NCBI RefSeq assembly: GCF_042648805.1 | Contig: NZ_JBHRXZ010000022.1 | Coordinates: 682,001-746,000 of the forward strand | Reading direction: 5' to 3' | Length of the DNA stretch: 64,000 nucleotides | From: Azomonas tarimensis | GTDB lineage: Bacteria; Pseudomonadota; Gammaproteobacteria; Pseudomonadales; Pseudomonadaceae | In this document: positions 17,145-26,777 of the stretch, piece after piece | How positions within the stretch are numbered: the first letter of the stretch is position 1 | Layout: every line of letters begins with the position of its first letter | The notes under the pieces: generated by a model | The model's input: the letters and a program-made list of their open reading frames with translations, nothing else | Told to the model about the DNA's origin: nothing | Databases searched by the model: none | Made by a program: the position numbers and the translations under genes

Positions 17145-20100
17145 ATGGCTCGTAAAAGCAAATCTCGCAAGAACAACGGACGTCAATCGGTCATCACGGC
17201 GGTGTCGGTTTCGCTGCTGGGCTGCGGTTCGGCGGCAGTCGCCGGTCCGACCGGTGGCGTCGTGGTGGGCGGTAACGCGACCATCGATACCAGTGCACTG
17301 AACAGCACTGTCATCAACCAGTCGAGCGCCAAGGCGGTGATCAACTGGAACGACTTCAGCATCTCGGCGGGCGAGCTTGTTCGCTTCGTCCAGAGCCACG
17401 GTAACCAGGCCGTCACGCTGAACCGCGTAGTCAGCGATCAGATGTCCAATATCCAGGGCGCGCTGGTTGCCGATGGCAACATCTTCCTGATCAACCCCAA
17501 CGGCATCCTCTTCGGCGCCAACGCCACGGTCGACGTGGCGGGCCTGCTGGCCACCACGCTGGATGTGAACCCTGACGCCTTCATGAACGGCGACAGCCTG
17601 TCGTTCGACTCGGTCATCGGCAAAACCCACGCCTCGGTGGAAAACCGTGGCCGGCTGCAGGTGGGCGATGGCGGTTTCGTCTATCTGGTCGCGCCGAAGG
17701 TGGACAACTCCGGCCATATCATCGCCAACGTTGGCCGGGTGACCATGGCCGCGGGGGATCGTTTCAATGTCGATCTGAGCGGTTCGGGCCTGGTCAACTT
17801 CAATGTCTCGGCCGACGCGCTGGGCAGTGCCGCCACTGAACTGCAGAGGACCGGCGTCAATAACCGCGGCAAGATCACGGCGCAGAGCGTATTGCTGGCC
17901 GGTAACGAGGCCAGCGGCCTGATGTCGTCGGTGGTCAATAACAGCGGTGTCATCGAGGCGACCTCGCTGGACATCAGCGCAGCCGGGATTGCGCTGAGCG
18001 CCGGCACCGGGATCGGCGACAACCAGGGCAGGATCGTTGCCGGCGAGGCCACTCTGACCGCCACCGATACCCTTACCACCCAGGCCGGCAGCAGCCTCCG
18101 CGCCGGCACGCTGAACCTGGAAACGACTGCCGAAGGTGCCTCGATCGGCCAGGAAGGCAACGCGCTGCGGGTCGATGCCGACGTACTGAACGCTCGGGCC
18201 AATAACGGCCACGTGATCATTACCGACGTCGCCGGCGGGGTCGCCCTGGGTGAAATCAGCACCGGTAACAAGGACGCCGACCACCAGCGTCGGGTGATCC
18301 TGCGCAGCGAGGGTGGAAGCCTGACCTCCGCCGATCCGAGCAAGGTCAACGTCACCGGCTGGGCGGCCAACCTCGAGGCCGACGGGGCCATCGGCAGCGC
18401 GGTCCATGGGATCACCACCAATATCGACGTACTCAGTGCCTCGACCCAGAACGGCGGTATCCATATCGAAGATCAGCAGGGAGAACTGCTGGTCGGTACC
18501 GTGACTGCACGCGAGTCTGTGATGATCAATGGCGCGCCCAACGCAGTGGCGGCCATGAGCAACGCCGAAGGCAATATTGTGCTCACCAATGGCAGTGCGG
18601 GCACCATGGACGTCACCCTTCGTTCGAAGGGCGACATGTTCCTTTCGGGCTCGGTATCCACCGGCAACGGCCTGACGCTCTCTTCCGAGCAGGGCAGCCT
18701 GTACAACGCTGGCGATGCCTCGCGGTTGGTGGGCAAGACCATCAATCTGGACGCGGGCAAAGGCATCGCCCTGGCCGACCGGCCTATGCAGGTGGAGAGC
18801 GAAATCCTCAATGCCCAGGCCAGGGACGGTGGCGTCCACCTGAGGGAAGGAATGGGGGTGGCTGTTGGCAGCGTCATCGCCAGCGGTACGGATAACGATG
18901 TTTCCATCACCGCCGAGCAAGGCGATATCCGCCTTGGCAGCGTCGTCGCGGACGGCGGGACGGTGAGCGTCACCAGCAGCAACGGGTTCATCCTGGACGA
19001 TAACGGCAACGCTCTCAACGTGCGCGCCGAAGAGCTGACGATGCGCGCCAACAACGCCATCGGCACCTCGGCGAACAGCATCGAGACGTCCGTGGGCAAG
19101 ATCACCGCGGAAACGCTGACTGGCTCGGCCGGTCTCTACCTGAGCAATAATCGCGCCCTGAGCAGCCTGAACGCCGCCACGGTCGGGGGTGATGCCAGGG
19201 TCGACGTGCCCGGCGGGCAGTTCTTCTTCAATCGAAGCAACAGCCAGTTGTCTTTCTCCGGCCCGGGTGGCCTGGACCTGTGGTTCGCCAACAACGGCGG
19301 CAGCATTGTGGTTCAAGCCATGAACCTGGGCGCCGACAAGAGCCTTTCGCTGAGCAGTCTGAACAATATCACCCAGGGCGGCCCGGGGGCGCTGGTCGCC
19401 CAAGACGTGACGCTTACCGCAGGCGGCAACATTGGCGCGCTCGGCAGCGCACTGCGCACCGGCACCCAGAACCTGGTGATGACCAGCCGCACCGGCACCA
19501 TCAATGTCGACAACCTCAATGCCGGCCCGCTCAGGCTTACCGCATCGGCCAACGGCACCCAGGGTGCCGTGACCCTGAAGCAGCACGGTGACCTGATCGT
19601 CGACTCGGTGATGGCCAAGGCCGCGGTGGACCTGAGCGCGGGCGGCCTGCTCCTGGCCGGCTCTACGCCCAGCGGCGTGAACGTGACTGCCGGCTCGATG
19701 AAGCTCGAGGGTGCTGCGATCGGCGCGGATGGCCAGCCATTCGTGTCCAGCGTCGCCGGCCCGGTCACCCTGAGCAGCCAGGGCGACATCCACCTGGCCA
19801 ACACGGGCGCGATCAGCCTGCTGAATGCCACGGCGGGCGGCCGCATGCTGGTCAGCAACAGTGGTGACGTGGGCGTTGGCCGGCTCGAAGCGGGCCAGTC
19901 GATCAAGTTCGATATCAGCGGTGCGGCCAGCGATGCCAACGGCGGCGGCATCAATTTTATCGCCTCCGGCCTGGAGGTCGCCAGCCGCGCGTTCGGTACC
20001 AAGGACGAGGCGCTTGAGCTGCATGTCCAGAGTCTGACCATCGATACGGTCAGTGGCGGCATCTATGCGACCAACCTGGGCGGCCAGCCGCTGGCGCTGG

Positions 20101-23100
20101 TCCGCGCCACCACGGGCGGAACCGGCAGCGATATCCGCATCGAAAACGCAGGCGACATCGGCCTGGGCGTGGTCAACGCCAGTGGCAACAATGTTGTTCT
20201 CAGCAGCGGCGGCGCGATTGAAGATGCCCGTGCGCCGGGTGTCAGCGCCCCCAACGTCAGTGCCCGCTCGCTGGATATCAGCGGTGCCGGCGGCGTCGGC
20301 ATGCAGGGCGATCTGTCGCTGGACGTCAGCTTCCTCTCTGCCGCGGGCGGTTCCACGGGGGTGAAGGCGGCCAACGCCGGTGCCATCGCGGTGGACAGCA
20401 CCTCGCTGAGCGGCAAGGGGCACAGCGAAATCTCCATCATCGCCACTGACATCACCGTGCTGAACGGCAATGGCGGCACCATCACCATGGAGGGCGGTCG
20501 GCTGACCATGACCGCCACCACGGGCAATATCGTCTTTCTCAACCAGAACGACACCATCTACCTGCCAGGTGGCGGCAGCATCACCCTGACGGCGATGGGC
20601 AAGTCGGAGCTGGACGGCTACAACGGCGCCATTGTCGCCGGCAACCTGAGAACCGACGGGGGAGATATCCGTCTGCAGGCCGAGTCGAACATCACCATCG
20701 GCATGCTCGACGCCGGCAATGCCGGTAACGTCTCGGTGCTGTCGCGCAATGGTGTCATCATCGACGGCAACGGCAGCAGGGAAAACATTCGCGGCAATAT
20801 CGTCACCCTGGAGGCCAGCACGCCCACGCGCCGGGATGCCGAGCTTTCCCGCGATACCGCGATCGCCGACTTTTCGGCCAAGGGCGCGGAGGCCAACGCC
20901 AAGCAGTTCGACCTGGGAATCCTTATCCAGCAGCTCCAGGCCTACGAGAACCAGCTGTCCAACGCGCTGTCGCAGAAGCAGCAGGCTGCCCTGAGCGAAT
21001 GGATCATTCAGCGCGACACCGACTCGCTGGAGTCCAGGGTGAACACCGCGCAGAATGTGGTCGACGGCCTGAATACGGCGCTCAAGGCACTGTCGCTGGT
21101 GCGCAACGCGGCGGAATTCGTCTCTGGCGCGGCGCAGGCCATCCCGTTCTCGGGGGATGGTGGTACCGGTGCGGTCGCCGCCTCGCTGAACGTGGCGGTG
21201 TCGGTGGCGGAGCTGGCGCTGGACAGTTATGAGCGCTATTCGCTTGGCCCGATGGCTTCGGATCTCGACGCCCTCTACAACATGCTCGACGTGGCCAAGG
21301 CGCTGCACGGCGATGCCAATACCAACCTGAACATGGCCCAGGTCCTGCGCGACACGGTCATGACGTCCAAGCAGATGGCTGACCTGGCGGTGTTCAAGGC
21401 GAACACCGCACGCGACGCCAGCGAGCAGATCCGTCGCCAGGCGGTGTACGCCTACGACCTGAACAAGGACATCGACAGCTCTGCCGCCAAGCCGCTGGGT
21501 ATTTCGGCCAACCAACTGAACGTCAATTCCAACGGCACGCTGAATACCAGCCTCTATCTGGAAACCCAGGGGCATCTGGGGCTGGGCAATATCACTGTGG
21601 CCGTGGGCCAAGAGATCATTGCCAAGGCCGCGCAGGATCTGAATGTCGTTGGCACTGTCAGCAGCGATACCTTCATCGGCCTGCAGGCCGGCGGCGCCAT
21701 TCAAGGCGCGGGCGGCTCGCTGGTTACCCCTGATCTGCAGTTGCGGGCCGGCCAAGGCATCGGCACCCAGCAAGCTGTCCAGACGCAGGTGGACCGTCTG
21801 GCCGCCGCCGCGGGTCATGGCGGCGTCAACATCGTCAACCGCAACCAGGGCGCGGCCTTGACCGTCGCCGCGCTAGGCGATGTGCAAGGTGTATCCGGTG
21901 CCGGTCATATCCGCCTGGATACTGACGGCTCGCTGGTCCTCAACCAACTGGTCAAGGACACCAGCGCGCTGCATACCGTCACGCTGAACAGCGGAGACGA
22001 TATCGTCGATGGCAACGGCCAGGAGCGTAACGTCGAAGCCGCGCGGCTGGTGGTGAATGCCAAGGGCAATGTCGAACTCGACACGGAAGTCGCCGAGCTG
22101 GAGGCCCGCATCAGCGGCAAGGGTGACTTCACCCTGCGCGAAGCGAGCGACCTGCTGGCCCGCGACGTATCGCTGAGCGATGGCGACCTCGTCATCGACG
22201 CCGCCGGCCATCTGACCGTGGGCAGCCTGACGGCCGACGCGGTCAGCCTGACCGCGGGCGGCCGTATCGACGACGACCAGGATAACGCCACGCTGATCGT
22301 GGCCGACAAGCTGGCACTGAAGTCCCTGCAGTCCATCGGTGCCACCGGGGCCTATGGCCAGCGTGCGCTGGATACTCAGGTCAACAGCCTGACGGCGCTT
22401 GCCAGTGGTGAGATCAATATTGCCGAGCAGGACGACCTGAAGGTCATCCGCGTCGAGACCGATCACGGCAACGTCACCCTGAGCAGTGCCCAGGGCTCGC
22501 TCGACATCGACAGCGTTTCCACCGGGGCCGATACCATCAGCGTGATCGCCGCCCAGGGGATCAACAACGTCCGCGAGGATGAAGCCGCCAACCTGACGGC
22601 TGCCAACCTGGCGATGAGGGCCGGTACCGGGATCGGTGCGGGCAAGGCGCTGAATGTCAGCGTCCAGAACCTCGAAGCCGAAGGCGGCAATGGTGGCGTC
22701 CGGGTCACGGACCTCGACGGCGACCTGCGTATCGGCGGGGTGACTCCCAACCTTGGCGCGCCCGCGCTGCACGGCGTGCGGGCAACCGCTGGCGATATCG
22801 AGGTGCGCACCCGCGAGGGCGCGCTGAGCGTGGCCGAGGCCGTCGTCAATGAGGGCAGCGGCAACATCGTCCTTGGAGCCGCTGGCGCGATCACTCTGGA
22901 CCAGGCCGTGATCGGCCAGGCGAACATCGCTGTGACGGCAGGGGGTGATTTGCAGCAGAACGCCAACCTGCTGACCGAGGCGGGCGACATCCGCGTCGCG
23001 GCGGGTGGTCAGCTGTCGATGGCTGCCGCTACGCTCACCAGCGTCACAGACACCGGTGATGTGTCCTATCTGGCAGGCGGCGACCTGCAGGTCAGCCAGA

Positions 23101-25106
23101 TCGAGGCCGCTCGGGGCGAGGTGCAACTGGGTGCGACCGGAGGGGCGATCAGTGGGCATGGCAACGGCGCCCAGCACGTGGTCGGCCAGTCGCTGATGGC
23201 GACCGCGGCAAGCGGTATCGGTAGCATGGTCAGCGTGCTGAAAACCCGCGTCGACAGCATCATCGCGACGCTGACCGGCGCGGGTGACATCCACATCGCT
23301 GAAGCCGATTCGGTGCGCCTGGCTCAGGTCAGCAACGCCAAGGGTTCGGTGGCGATCCACGCTGCGGGTGATCTGACCGCTGAGTCGGTCCAGGCGACTG
23401 CCGTCGAGCTGGTATCGAGCGGTAACCTGGTCACCGCCGATGGCGGCCTGATCCAGGCCGATGATCTCGAGGTTCGCGCGGTCAATGGCGTGGATATCCG
23501 TACTCGGGCGAATTCGGTGACCGCGTCTGTGACCGGCACCGGTGATCTGCGTATCAGCGAAACCGGGGCCGCGACCCTCGCGGCCCTCTCGACGGCCGAT
23601 GGCAACATCCATGTCGACGCTGCCGGACGCCTCGCCGTGGACAGCGTGCAGGCCGCAACCGGCACGGTGACCCTGAACTCCGGCGACGCCATCGTCAGCC
23701 AGCGTTCGGCAACCACACCGGCGGACGCCATCGTCGGCAGCCGCATCACGCTCACCGCTGCAGCCGGTATCGGCAATGGCGAAGGGGGTGCGCTGGATGT
23801 CGCGGCCGATCGCCTCACGGCGATCAGCGGCAACGGCGACGTACGCCTGAGCCAGTCCAAGGCGGTCATGCTCGATACCCTGGTGGCGAGCAATGGCAAC
23901 CTCGATGTCAGGGTGCTGCAGGGCAACGCCACGCTGGGTACTGTCGAGGCCGGTGGCGACGCCAGCCTGCGGGTAAACGAAGGGGCCTTGCTGGATGACG
24001 GCGATGCCGGCACGCGTATCGCCGCGCGTCACCTCGAGCTGTTCGCGGCCGACGGCGTCGGCCATCCCGGAGCGGCGCTGCAGACCCGGGCGGCTACCCT
24101 GACGGCGCAGGTCTCCCGCCAGGGCGATATCGTGATAGACGAACTGGACGGATTGGCTAGCCTGACGGCAAGCACTGCCGCAGGGAACGTCAGCCTGCGC
24201 AGCGCGAGCGGCGACATTGGGGTCAACCGCGTCGAGGCGGCCGGCCATGGCGTAAGCCTCCTTGCCGAAACGGGTGCCATTCGTGACGCGCTGAGCGGGA
24301 CGGCCAACAACATCACGGCGGATCGCCTGGTGGTGAAGGCTGCACAAGGCATCGGCCTGCCGTCCAACGCGCTGGACGTTACCGTCGGGAGCCTCGCGGC
24401 GTCGGGCGGCAAGGGTGGGGTGTACATCAATAGCCTGTCGGCCGACACGCTTAGCCTCGACTCGGTCGATGGCGGTGCGGCACTTGAGGCAACGGGTGGC
24501 AACATCCTGCTGACCACGGCCGGTGCGCTCGAGGTTGCCGACGCTGTCCGCAACAGCGGTGGCGGCAATGTTCGTCTGGACGCTGGCGGCAGCATCAGCC
24601 AGGAAAGCGATATCGTTGCGACGGGAGCGGGCAACGTGGCGCTACGAAGTGGCGACCGCATCATCATGGGCGATGCGAAAACCACTACCGGTAGCGGCAA
24701 CATCAGTTATCAGGCCAAGACTTCGCTGGCAATCAGTGAAATCGAAACCAATAACAAGGTGGGCGGTGGCCGCGTGACCTTCATTGCGCCGCAAATCATA
24801 GACAATATGCCGGGTGTGGCCAACGTCAAGGGCTGGGTGGTTGATCTTGATTCGCGTTCGGCGAGTACTCCGCTGATCAGGGAGCTGCTCGGCGAGACGG
24901 CGGATGCCGCGCTGGTACGTCTGGATTACCGTCCCATCGGCGGCAATCTGGCGGAAAGCCGCCGCTTCATGGAGGCCTTGTTCCGGCCGGCGCAGGGTTT
25001 GAGCGCCGCGGTTGTCGGAGCGGGTCCGTTGACCGGTCGCGATATGGTTACTGGCCCTGCCTTCGCTGAAAATGCCGACGGCGAGATGGTCTACAACAAG
25101 CGATAA
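17145..25106 (+). CDS. Filamentous haemagglutinin-like adhesin (TpsA)
   Basis: 2653 residues. A basic N-terminus and an Ala/Gly-rich signal (SVSLLGCGSAAVAGPTGG) lead into the TPS secretion domain, residues ~35-290, with NWNDFSISAGE and NPNGILFGANA near residue 118. The rest is mostly a beta-helix of loosely repeated ~20-residue units rich in G, N, D, A and T. An unusual segment at about residues 1224-1450 is instead Ala/Gln/Glu/Leu-rich and helical in character. The last 100 residues include a Pro-containing segment (LDYRPIGGNLAESRRFME) but no toxin-like domain. No cognate immunity-sized gene follows; a strong terminator does. Secreted by the upstream TpsB; adhesin or biofilm role inferred. 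Confidence 0.9.
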   Translation: MARKSKSRKNNGRQSVITAVSVSLLGCGSAAVAGPTGGVVVGGNATIDTSALNSTVINQSSAKAVINWNDFSISAGELVRFVQSHGNQAVTLNRVVSDQMSNIQGALVADGNIFLINPNGILFGANATVDVAGLLATTLDVNPDAFMNGDSLSFDSVIGKTHASVENRGRLQVGDGGFVYLVAPKVDNSGHIIANVGRVTMAAGDRFNVDLSGSGLVNFNVSADALGSAATELQRTGVNNRGKITAQSVLLAGNEASGLMSSVVNNSGVIEATSLDISAAGIALSAGTGIGDNQGRIVAGEATLTATDTLTTQAGSSLRAGTLNLETTAEGASIGQEGNALRVDADVLNARANNGHVIITDVAGGVALGEISTGNKDADHQRRVILRSEGGSLTSADPSKVNVTGWAANLEADGAIGSAVHGITTNIDVLSASTQNGGIHIEDQQGELLVGTVTARESVMINGAPNAVAAMSNAEGNIVLTNGSAGTMDVTLRSKGDMFLSGSVSTGNGLTLSSEQGSLYNAGDASRLVGKTINLDAGKGIALADRPMQVESEILNAQARDGGVHLREGMGVAVGSVIASGTDNDVSITAEQGDIRLGSVVADGGTVSVTSSNGFILDDNGNALNVRAEELTMRANNAIGTSANSIETSVGKITAETLTGSAGLYLSNNRALSSLNAATVGGDARVDVPGGQFFFNRSNSQLSFSGPGGLDLWFANNGGSIVVQAMNLGADKSLSLSSLNNITQGGPGALVAQDVTLTAGGNIGALGSALRTGTQNLVMTSRTGTINVDNLNAGPLRLTASANGTQGAVTLKQHGDLIVDSVMAKAAVDLSAGGLLLAGSTPSGVNVTAGSMKLEGAAIGADGQPFVSSVAGPVTLSSQGDIHLANTGAISLLNATAGGRMLVSNSGDVGVGRLEAGQSIKFDISGAASDANGGGINFIASGLEVASRAFGTKDEALELHVQSLTIDTVSGGIYATNLGGQPLALVRATTGGTGSDIRIENAGDIGLGVVNASGNNVVLSSGGAIEDARAPGVSAPNVSARSLDISGAGGVGMQGDLSLDVSFLSAAGGSTGVKAANAGAIAVDSTSLSGKGHSEISIIATDITVLNGNGGTITMEGGRLTMTATTGNIVFLNQNDTIYLPGGGSITLTAMGKSELDGYNGAIVAGNLRTDGGDIRLQAESNITIGMLDAGNAGNVSVLSRNGVIIDGNGSRENIRGNIVTLEASTPTRRDAELSRDTAIADFSAKGAEANAKQFDLGILIQQLQAYENQLSNALSQKQQAALSEWIIQRDTDSLESRVNTAQNVVDGLNTALKALSLVRNAAEFVSGAAQAIPFSGDGGTGAVAASLNVAVSVAELALDSYERYSLGPMASDLDALYNMLDVAKALHGDANTNLNMAQVLRDTVMTSKQMADLAVFKANTARDASEQIRRQAVYAYDLNKDIDSSAAKPLGISANQLNVNSNGTLNTSLYLETQGHLGLGNITVAVGQEIIAKAAQDLNVVGTVSSDTFIGLQAGGAIQGAGGSLVTPDLQLRAGQGIGTQQAVQTQVDRLAAAAGHGGVNIVNRNQGAALTVAALGDVQGVSGAGHIRLDTDGSLVLNQLVKDTSALHTVTLNSGDDIVDGNGQERNVEAARLVVNAKGNVELDTEVAELEARISGKGDFTLREASDLLARDVSLSDGDLVIDAAGHLTVGSLTADAVSLTAGGRIDDDQDNATLIVADKLALKSLQSIGATGAYGQRALDTQVNSLTALASGEINIAEQDDLKVIRVETDHGNVTLSSAQGSLDIDSVSTGADTISVIAAQGINNVREDEAANLTAANLAMRAGTGIGAGKALNVSVQNLEAEGGNGGVRVTDLDGDLRIGGVTPNLGAPALHGVRATAGDIEVRTREGALSVAEAVVNEGSGNIVLGAAGAITLDQAVIGQANIAVTAGGDLQQNANLLTEAGDIRVAAGGQLSMAAATLTSVTDTGDVSYLAGGDLQVSQIEAARGEVQLGATGGAISGHGNGAQHVVGQSLMATAASGIGSMVSVLKTRVDSIIATLTGAGDIHIAEADSVRLAQVSNAKGSVAIHAAGDLTAESVQATAVELVSSGNLVTADGGLIQADDLEVRAVNGVDIRTRANSVTASVTGTGDLRISETGAATLAALSTADGNIHVDAAGRLAVDSVQAATGTVTLNSGDAIVSQRSATTPADAIVGSRITLTAAAGIGNGEGGALDVAADRLTAISGNGDVRLSQSKAVMLDTLVASNGNLDVRVLQGNATLGTVEAGGDASLRVNEGALLDDGDAGTRIAARHLELFAADGVGHPGAALQTRAATLTAQVSRQGDIVIDELDGLASLTASTAAGNVSLRSASGDIGVNRVEAAGHGVSLLAETGAIRDALSGTANNITADRLVVKAAQGIGLPSNALDVTVGSLAASGGKGGVYINSLSADTLSLDSVDGGAALEATGGNILLTTAGALEVADAVRNSGGGNVRLDAGGSISQESDIVATGAGNVALRSGDRIIMGDAKTTTGSGNISYQAKTSLAISEIETNNKVGGGRVTFIAPQIIDNMPGVANVKGWVVDLDSRSASTPLIRELLGETADAALVRLDYRPIGGNLAESRRFMEALFRPAQGLSAAVVGAGPLTGRDMVTGPAFAENADGEMVYNKR

Positions 25107-25126
25107 GCATTCGCGCGGCAAAGGAG

Positions 25127-25159
25127 AAACCCGCCAGGCTCATGCCTGGCGGGTTTTTT
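25127..25159. terminator. Bidirectional rho-independent terminator
   Basis: AAACCCGCCAGGC at 25127-25139 pairs with GCCTGGCGGGTTT at 25144-25156 around TCAT, followed by T residues on the plus strand and preceded by A residues that give a U tract on the minus strand. It lies between the convergent tpsA and YsnF-like genes. Confidence 0.9.
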
Positions 25160-25168
25160 ACTTTACGG

Positions 25169-26080
25169 TCAGTACTTCTTTTCGGTCAGGCCATCGTCGA
25201 GGCGACCTGTACCGTCGCGCTCGATGTCGACATCGGTCTTGCGCACGTTGTCGCGAATGGTTTCTTCGTGCTGGGTGGTTTCGGTGCCCACCCGGACTTC
25301 TTCGACGACCCGGGCGGTCTTTTCCACGACGGGCTCTTCCGCGGTTTCCTGGATCTCGAACGAGCCTTCCTTGAAGTTGGACAGCTCATCGGGAGAAGCG
25401 GCGCGGTCGACCGGGGTGCGCTGGATGTCGGCGTGCTTTTCGCGCAGGCTCACAGTCTCTTCGACCGGGCGCTCTGTGATATGGGAGACGACGCGGACGC
25501 GGCCGTTGTTTCGCTCGCGCTTGCCGACCTTCAGCTCTTCTTCCATCACCGGAATGCTCTTGCCGGTGCCACCGGAGATGCCGCCGCCTGTGGTCATGCC
25601 GGTGTTGACGGCGCTGTCGGTTCCCATGCCGGCACTGGCGTCGAAGGCGGTCGGGGTGCCGCTGGCATCGTCGCTCCAGCTGGCGCTGCGCTCGTCGATG
25701 TCGAAGGCGCCGTTGCGCTCCATGATGTCGACCACTTCGTCTTCGAGGGCATCATCGACTACCACGGTCATCACCGTGGAACCCCGGCGGACGGCTTCGG
25801 GGTAGCTGTCGGCATAACGGCTGTCGGTGGAATCGTTGCCGAACAGCGACTTGAAGAAATCACTGATCTTGTCGCCTACGGTTTCATCGTCTCGGCTACC
25901 GCCCATTTCGACTTCTCGCGCTTCGCTGCGGGTGCCGGTCAGGGTATCGCCCGTTGCATCGGCGGTATTGGAGGCGGCCAGGCTGATATCGGTCTGGGAA
26001 ATACCCTTGCTCATCAGCTCGGTTTTAACTATTTCTGCTTCGCTGTAATTGTCGAATGCGGCTACGAGTGTGTGTTTCAT
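25169..26080 (-). CDS. YsnF/AvaK (DUF2382) domain stress protein
   Basis: 303 residues. Residues 1-125 resemble the general stress protein 17M/YflT-type domain (HTLVAAFDNYSEAEIVKTEL, then VMTVVVDDALEDEVVDIMER). A Gly/Thr-rich linker leads to the DUF2382 domain from about residue 172: SIPVMEEELKVGKRERNNGR, VRVVSHITERPVEETVSLRE, with the usual second half EEPVVEKTARVVEEVRVG. Highly charged and probably soluble. Such proteins accompany general stress responses; biochemical role unknown. Upstream on the same strand is a shorter DUF2382 protein 57 bp away, so they may be cotranscribed. Confidence 0.85.
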   Translation of the reverse strand: MKHTLVAAFDNYSEAEIVKTELMSKGISQTDISLAASNTADATGDTLTGTRSEAREVEMGGSRDDETVGDKISDFFKSLFGNDSTDSRYADSYPEAVRRGSTVMTVVVDDALEDEVVDIMERNGAFDIDERSASWSDDASGTPTAFDASAGMGTDSAVNTGMTTGGGISGGTGKSIPVMEEELKVGKRERNNGRVRVVSHITERPVEETVSLREKHADIQRTPVDRAASPDELSNFKEGSFEIQETAEEPVVEKTARVVEEVRVGTETTQHEETIRDNVRKTDVDIERDGTGRLDDGLTEKKY

Positions 26081-26137
26081 ATGTCACCTCTTGGTTATCT
26101 GAGCGGCTGGCTTAGACAGATAAATGCCGCTGGAAAG

Positions 26138-26563
26138 TTATCCACCCCTGTCGGCGCCCTGGCTTTCGGAAGGGTCCCGAGTGACTGTTACCCGTTCTTG
26201 CTTCAAGGTAACCGGTACTTCGGCGGTTTCTTCGCGAACCACACGCTGGATATGAAGTTCTTCCTTCAGTACCAGGCGTTTTTCCACGACCAGGATTTCC
26301 TCCAGGACGGGAATGATGGTGACGCCCTCTTCTTGCCGGACCTGAGGGATGTCATTCGGATCGACCTCGATTCCATGGACAATGCGATCGATTACCGTCT
26401 CTTCACGACGTAGCAGGTCAGAGGCGACGAAGTCTTCGTACTGCACCGATTTCTCCACCCGTACCCGTCCCGTTTCAACGGCTTGCTTACCCACCACAGC
26501 TTCTTCCGACATCACCGGAATCGTCTTGCCATCGCTGTCGTCGGGCCTTTTCTCTCGCATCAC
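26138..26563 (-). CDS. Short DUF2382 (YsnF/AvaK) domain protein
   Basis: 141 residues consisting almost only of the DUF2382 fold: TIPVMSEEAVVGKQAVETGR, RRVEK-like VRVEKSVQYEDF, then a second copy of the pattern in TIIPVLEEILVVEKRLVLKE and HIQRVVREETAEVPVTL. No signal peptide or membrane segment. It is the first gene of a minus-strand pair with the 303-residue YsnF-like gene and is divergent from the membrane protein gene at 26778. The 214-bp gap between them (26564-26777) is AT-rich, with TATATAAAG at 26717 and a hairpin of AAAGCC/GGCTTT type at 26721-26749. Confidence 0.8.
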   Translation of the reverse strand: MMREKRPDDSDGKTIPVMSEEAVVGKQAVETGRVRVEKSVQYEDFVASDLLRREETVIDRIVHGIEVDPNDIPQVRQEEGVTIIPVLEEILVVEKRLVLKEELHIQRVVREETAEVPVTLKQERVTVTRDPSESQGADRGG

Positions 26564-26777
26564 TTTGCTACCTCAGGGGAACTCGGTGTTCCTGAGTTGT
26601 TTGGCGATAGTCCCATCGGCGAGTTCAGAGCTTCTGATAAGCGGTTGGGGTTGAGATAAATGTGCCATCAAGCGAAGCGGATAAAATAATTATCTCGGGG
26701 GAGTAAGTCTGAACTTATATAAAGCCAAGCCGGTCGATTGGCTGGCTTTGAATAATATCTAGAAAAGGAATACCCCC

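Noticed and set aside
17130..21818. 1562-codon open frame antisense to tpsA
   Set aside because: It lies entirely opposite the TPS and beta-helix coding region, has no recognisable domain and arises from the strong GC3 bias of tpsA; the same applies to the 824-codon frame at 21873-24347.
24800..25168. Contact-dependent inhibition toxin at the TpsA C-terminus with immunity gene
   Set aside because: The C-terminus has no VENN or ELYN-type boundary or toxin-like domain, and a terminator and a convergent stress gene follow, leaving no room for an immunity gene.
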